From Mesostigma viride (Eukaryota > Streptophyta > Mesostigmatophyceae > Mesostigmatales > Mesostigmataceae): 64,000 bases of DNA. The DNA lies in assembly GCA_009746045.1 (NCBI GenBank), contig RPFO01000114.1, positions 694,080 to 758,079 of the forward strand, given 5' to 3'. The first letter of the stretch is position 1. Every line of letters starts with the position of its first letter. The translations under genes were made by a program, and so were the position numbers. Positions 60,691 through 64,000 of this stretch are shown here, one piece after another. A model generated the notes under the pieces. The model saw only the letters and a program-made list of their open reading frames with translations, was not told the DNA's origin and searched no databases.

Positions 60691-61216
60691 GAGGTGGCAC
60701 CCCAAAACCCAAAAAATCTGACATATGCTAATATCACTTGAAATTCATTTGCACAATGCTGAATTATGATTGGGGGCACTAAATAACATCTCTAGTGAGT
60801 TGTCCATGCACTTGTTGGGGGTACTACCCCCATATATACGCCAATAATGCGCTATAAATAGCAAAAGACGCTAATTAGGGCTGAGTATGCCCCAGCCAAT
60901 GCACTTATTTGTTGGCTACCAAAAATCAAGGTCATATAGTTCCCTGAGTTTGTAGCTTGCTGAGCTATTTACATCATGGAAATGGCAAAACCTTGAACAG
61001 TTATTAATTTTCCCGCAAAACAGGTCATTTTTTACCGGACATTGGGAATATACATATCATAAACACTTCCGATAAGGCCACAAAATCAACAAAAATTCCG
61101 GCTAACAGGGGGACAGCAGTGTTCCAAGTCCCAGGTCATTCCGACAAGTCTAGCTCAAGTTATTGCGTCAGACGTGTTTTAAAAAAATGCCCGCTAAAAC
61201 AGAAAATGTCACTATA
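60691..61216. other. AT-rich stretch, no gene recognised
   Basis: Base composition drops sharply compared with the coding regions. One arm of a 28-bp direct repeat lies at 61133-61160. Confidence 0.5.
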
Positions 61217-61495
61217 TCAGCCCTTGTAAGCATCCTGCACAAGGCAGGCAGGGCAAAACCAATCCCCCTTGGGCTCCTTAGTCAACGGGGGGTCAGCGCA
61301 GCACCCATGCAGTCCTCCCTTGCACCCGAATGTGCTGCACAGCAGGAAAGGGACACCGTCAATTTCATCCGGGGAAGCACATGCAAGGCAAGGAATATTA
61401 TCAACATCATTCTCATCATCACTACTACCTTCCCCATCGTCCCCCTGCCCCTCCCTTTGCATCACGTCGTGGCAGCCACCCTTAACACAGGTCAT
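61217..61495 (-). CDS. PHD-type zinc finger fragment
   Basis: A 92-codon frame with Cys/His spacing C-x2-C-x13-C-x4-C-x4-H-x2-C-x14-C-x2-C: PCLACASPDEIDG, LLCSTFGCKGGLHGCC and DWFCPACL. This is a C4HC3 PHD finger, a domain that usually reads histone tails. An acidic stretch (SSDDENDVDN) precedes it and the protein ends nine residues after the last Cys. It lies alone in an AT-rich region between 28-bp direct repeats (61133-61160, 61489-61516). It could be the last exon of a gene to the right or part of a mobile element. Confidence 0.65.
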   Translation of the reverse strand: MTCVKGGCHDVMQREGQGDDGEGSSDDENDVDNIPCLACASPDEIDGVPFLLCSTFGCKGGLHGCCADPPLTKEPKGDWFCPACLVQDAYKG

Positions 61496-61516
61496 TCCGA
61501 CAAGTCTTGCTCAAGT

Positions 61517-63330
61517 AATAAGGTTATGCGTGCTAAAACCTGAACATAAGCTTAAGGGGGGGTTTCTTTGTATATGGCCACTTAGGCATGCTGTTTTCCA
61601 TCCAAAAAGCCAGAAAGCATGCCCCACTCGATCACAAAACATAAGCAAACGGCTAGGCACCACATCTTCCCTCACCTGCCCTCGGCATGGCCAACCTTGC
61701 CAGCGCAAGCATAGCAACACGATCGCTAGGCATACATGCCAAGAGAGCATACACTATACTCTACCCAAGGTTACCTTGTAAACTTCATGCCAAGAACTCA
61801 GCAAATCTATGATCAAAAGCACATATAATTAACTCTAGCACACTGATGACGACACATGCTCAAGGTTGGGGGTCACTGTGGCACGCACTGATGGGTTTCC
61901 TAGACGACCACTCACTACCTGACAAGGCGCTAAGGACCACTCAGAAAGCAAGTAAACACAATCACACTTTACATGCCATCAACATGGATCAAATCCATGC
62001 TGAATATGTTGTGAAGTACAAAGGGGTGGCCACGCACCTCATACTCCTTCACCGTCCCTCGAGCATGGCCAGACTTATAAGTACGTGAATAGCAATAATG
62101 ATGATGGCACTAACATGCATTACCAGCATTTTCTATGTTTCTCCCAGGTTAGATTGTAAGGGTTATGCCAACCAAGCTTACCAACACAGCAACAACTCCT
62201 TAACTGCACTACCCGACATGGGCAACAAACTGGAACTATGGAGGGCAAGGAACCAAGGAGATCATGGCATACAAAGCTTGTATGCAGTCAACCATGTCAA
62301 CCATGGTTGGCTCAGCAACATTGCTGTCTTGTCACATCATCATAACAAGGAAAGCTCAAATAAACCAATGATGGCAGCTATCTACATGCAGTCACACAAA
62401 TGCAATATCTCCAACATGATCGTCGATTTAAAAAATTCCTTCCCTGCACGATAAAATGCAAAGAAACCAGTGGCGGCCGTTCAGCTTCTGACCGCTGTGA
62501 TGCCGCTGCGAGGAAAGGGTGCGTCACTATCACACAACAAGAAGCGTCCATACGCACAACATCCTTGCCAGAACACGTGCTATGAAATCCCTTACGCCTT
62601 CCCTAGGATCTATCGGCTGAGACTGAAGCGGATTTGATCAAGACATCAACGAAAACAAGCTAAAGCTGCCAGGTATTCGTCAACACGACGGCAGCAACGG
62701 AGAGTTAACTGGCGGAAACTGACCAAAACGAACGCAAAAAACTTCGAACGATGAGCTCTTCGAAGAAAGAACTGATAGTAGATAACAGTCGCCACAAATC
62801 TATACCTTGCCCTCGTAGATCCCTCGCCCAGGCGCGCAACAACGGCCGTTCTTCCATGGAAGGTTCCGACATGCACTGCGCAGGCCTGAAAAAATACTTA
62901 CAGAGAATGGCCGAAAATGTAGCAAAAAGCACCCGTTCGGTTTAGAATTCGATGCTACCGATATGAATGCATCCTTCACGGTCAAAAAGACCCCCAAAAC
63001 TGAGAATTTACTGCCGCAATCACGAATTCTATTTTATTCCGCGCGACCAAAAAATGCAGATTACCCCCCATGCCGATGGCAGTAAAAGAAAGCAGCGATA
63101 TTGTAAACCAGCCACTTGCCGCCGCAATCCAACATCATTAAATCATCGTCTTCAACATCCAATCATTTTTTTTGCATTTCTCTAGCCCTACATTGCTAGT
63201 TTCGCCTAAACGCAGTCGCCATGGCCACTTCCGCAAGTGGTGCGCGCACGGAGCACCCACTTTTCACGGTACGGCCGGTGCCGCGAATTTTTTCGCGCGG
63301 AAAATATTCGGCGCGCCACGTCCCCTTAAT
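61517..63330. other. AT-rich stretch, no gene recognised
   Basis: Several short open frames exist, none with a family signature or clear splice continuity to the PHD frame. A minus-strand GTAAGTATTTTTTCAG lies at about 62897-62912. Confidence 0.45.
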
Positions 63331-63364
63331 TAATTAATTAATTAAGGCAGCCCTCCTTCAATTA

Positions 63365-63520
63365 ATTAATGAATTAATTAGACTCGTGCTCCCGTTGGGG
63401 AGTCACGGAGCATTAACCCCGATGGATGGATTAATTAATTAATTAGACTCGTGCTCCCGTTGGGGAGTCACGGAGCATCAACCCCGATGGATCCATGGAT
63501 GGATGGATGGATGGATGGAT
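63365..63520 (-). mobile_element. Two tandem hairpin-ended small retroposons
   Basis: Twice in a row: (TTAA)n, GACTCGTGCTCCCGTTGGGG, GTCACGGAGCAT and CCCCGATGGATGG. Each copy ends where the tail of the next begins, as if each inserted into the (GGAT)n or tail of its neighbour. Confidence 0.7.
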
Positions 63521-64000
63521 TAATTAATTAATTAATTAAACTCGTGCTCCCGTTGGGGAGTCACGGAGCACTGAAGTGCTTTTAATCCCTGGGTGTGCAC
63601 TACAAGAGAAAGGGCAGAGACCCCCAGTCTCCTTCATGCCAAAGGCATGCCACAGCTGCAATCGGGCGCGGCTAGCTAAAAGGACAGGCTAACGATCCGG
63701 CAAACTGTGGGTGCAATAAGACCCATGTAAGCGGGGCATAACAAGTATAGCGTGGGCAAGTAATCTGACCATAGCACGGGCGTAGCATGGCTGTGCTAGG
63801 ACTAGGCTAAGGCTATGGCTGGTTGTGTACCGTGCGTTGGCGGCACGTGACTAGGTATGTTGGCACAGCTAGGCGAACATTCTATAGGCATGGCTGCCTT
63901 AGCGGCAGTGACTCCAATGGTTACAATTGCTAGGGCTATTGCTATTCTAGCCCGCTGGGGGCGTCCACATCTTGTGGTTGATCATGGATGGATGGATGGA
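63517..64000 (-). mobile_element. Family A retroposon, minus copy, runs off the window
   Basis: Tail (TTAA)n at 63517-63539, hairpin 63540-63571, then a body matching the complement of 58800-59250 (GGGTCTCTGCC, GGCATGCC, GCAATAAGACCCATGT, TGTGTACCGTGCGTT, GTGGTTGATCATG). The ORF1 remnant should continue beyond 64000. Confidence 0.75.

Noticed and set aside
62897-62912. A 16-nt segment with perfect intron ends (GTAAGT...TTTTTTCAG, minus strand)
   Set aside because: Far shorter than any intron expected here; flanks show no coding continuity.

Overview
The window is nuclear DNA of a eukaryote. Coding exons are GC-rich and joined by GT-AG introns whose phases agree at every junction I could test. 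The introns and spacers are packed with micro- and minisatellites and nested retroelements. Gene content (Tubby-like protein, histone stem-loop binding protein, EF-hand protein, organellar-type RNA methyltransferase), base composition and repeat load suggest a unicellular green alga, perhaps a prasinophyte with a repeat-swollen genome such as Cymbomonas. That placement is inference; nothing in the window proves it.

Layout. 1-3326: 5' part of a Ty3/gypsy-type LTR retrotransposon on the minus strand (LTR, primer binding site, gag with zinc knuckle, protease). 3327-5398: GC-rich spacer and a degraded retroposon. 5399-17953: a large minus-strand EF-hand gene (start not found) with a 4.4-kb intron made mostly of three tandem repeats. 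17954-22661: spacer with arrays and a perfect (CCTT)n run. 22662-25735: plus-strand SLBP gene, three exons. 25736-27888: spacer with retroposons. 27889-39201: minus-strand Tubby-like gene, eight exons, with unrelated satellites in its introns. 39202-40896: upstream spacer. 40897-51794: a 10.9-kb unit with very long terminal inverted repeats built from satellite DNA, flanked by a perfect 10-bp target duplication and carrying nested retroelements. 52277-54136: intronless plus-strand RlmI-like SAM methyltransferase with a probable mitochondrial presequence and an Arg/Asp/Glu pentapeptide repeat. 54137-64000: a stack of nested retroelements (LINE, ORF1-only element, tRNA-like SINE, Penelope-like RT remnant) and an AT-rich stretch with one PHD finger.

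The coding genes do not form a pathway. SLBP would act on histone mRNA 3' ends, the Tubby-like protein would bind phosphoinositides, the EF-hand protein would bind Ca2+, and the methyltransferase would modify organellar rRNA.

The most unusual content is the retroelement biology. Several families end in a hairpin with a CAAC-type loop followed by a short A/T-rich tail. The window holds extremely short insertions (13 to about 80 bp) consisting only of such 3' termini, or of a second fixed terminus GGTTGTCTCCTTG, most of them bounded by clear target-site duplications. One complete insertion codes only for an ORF1-like protein and shares its last ~45 bases with a LINE that supplies reverse transcriptase.
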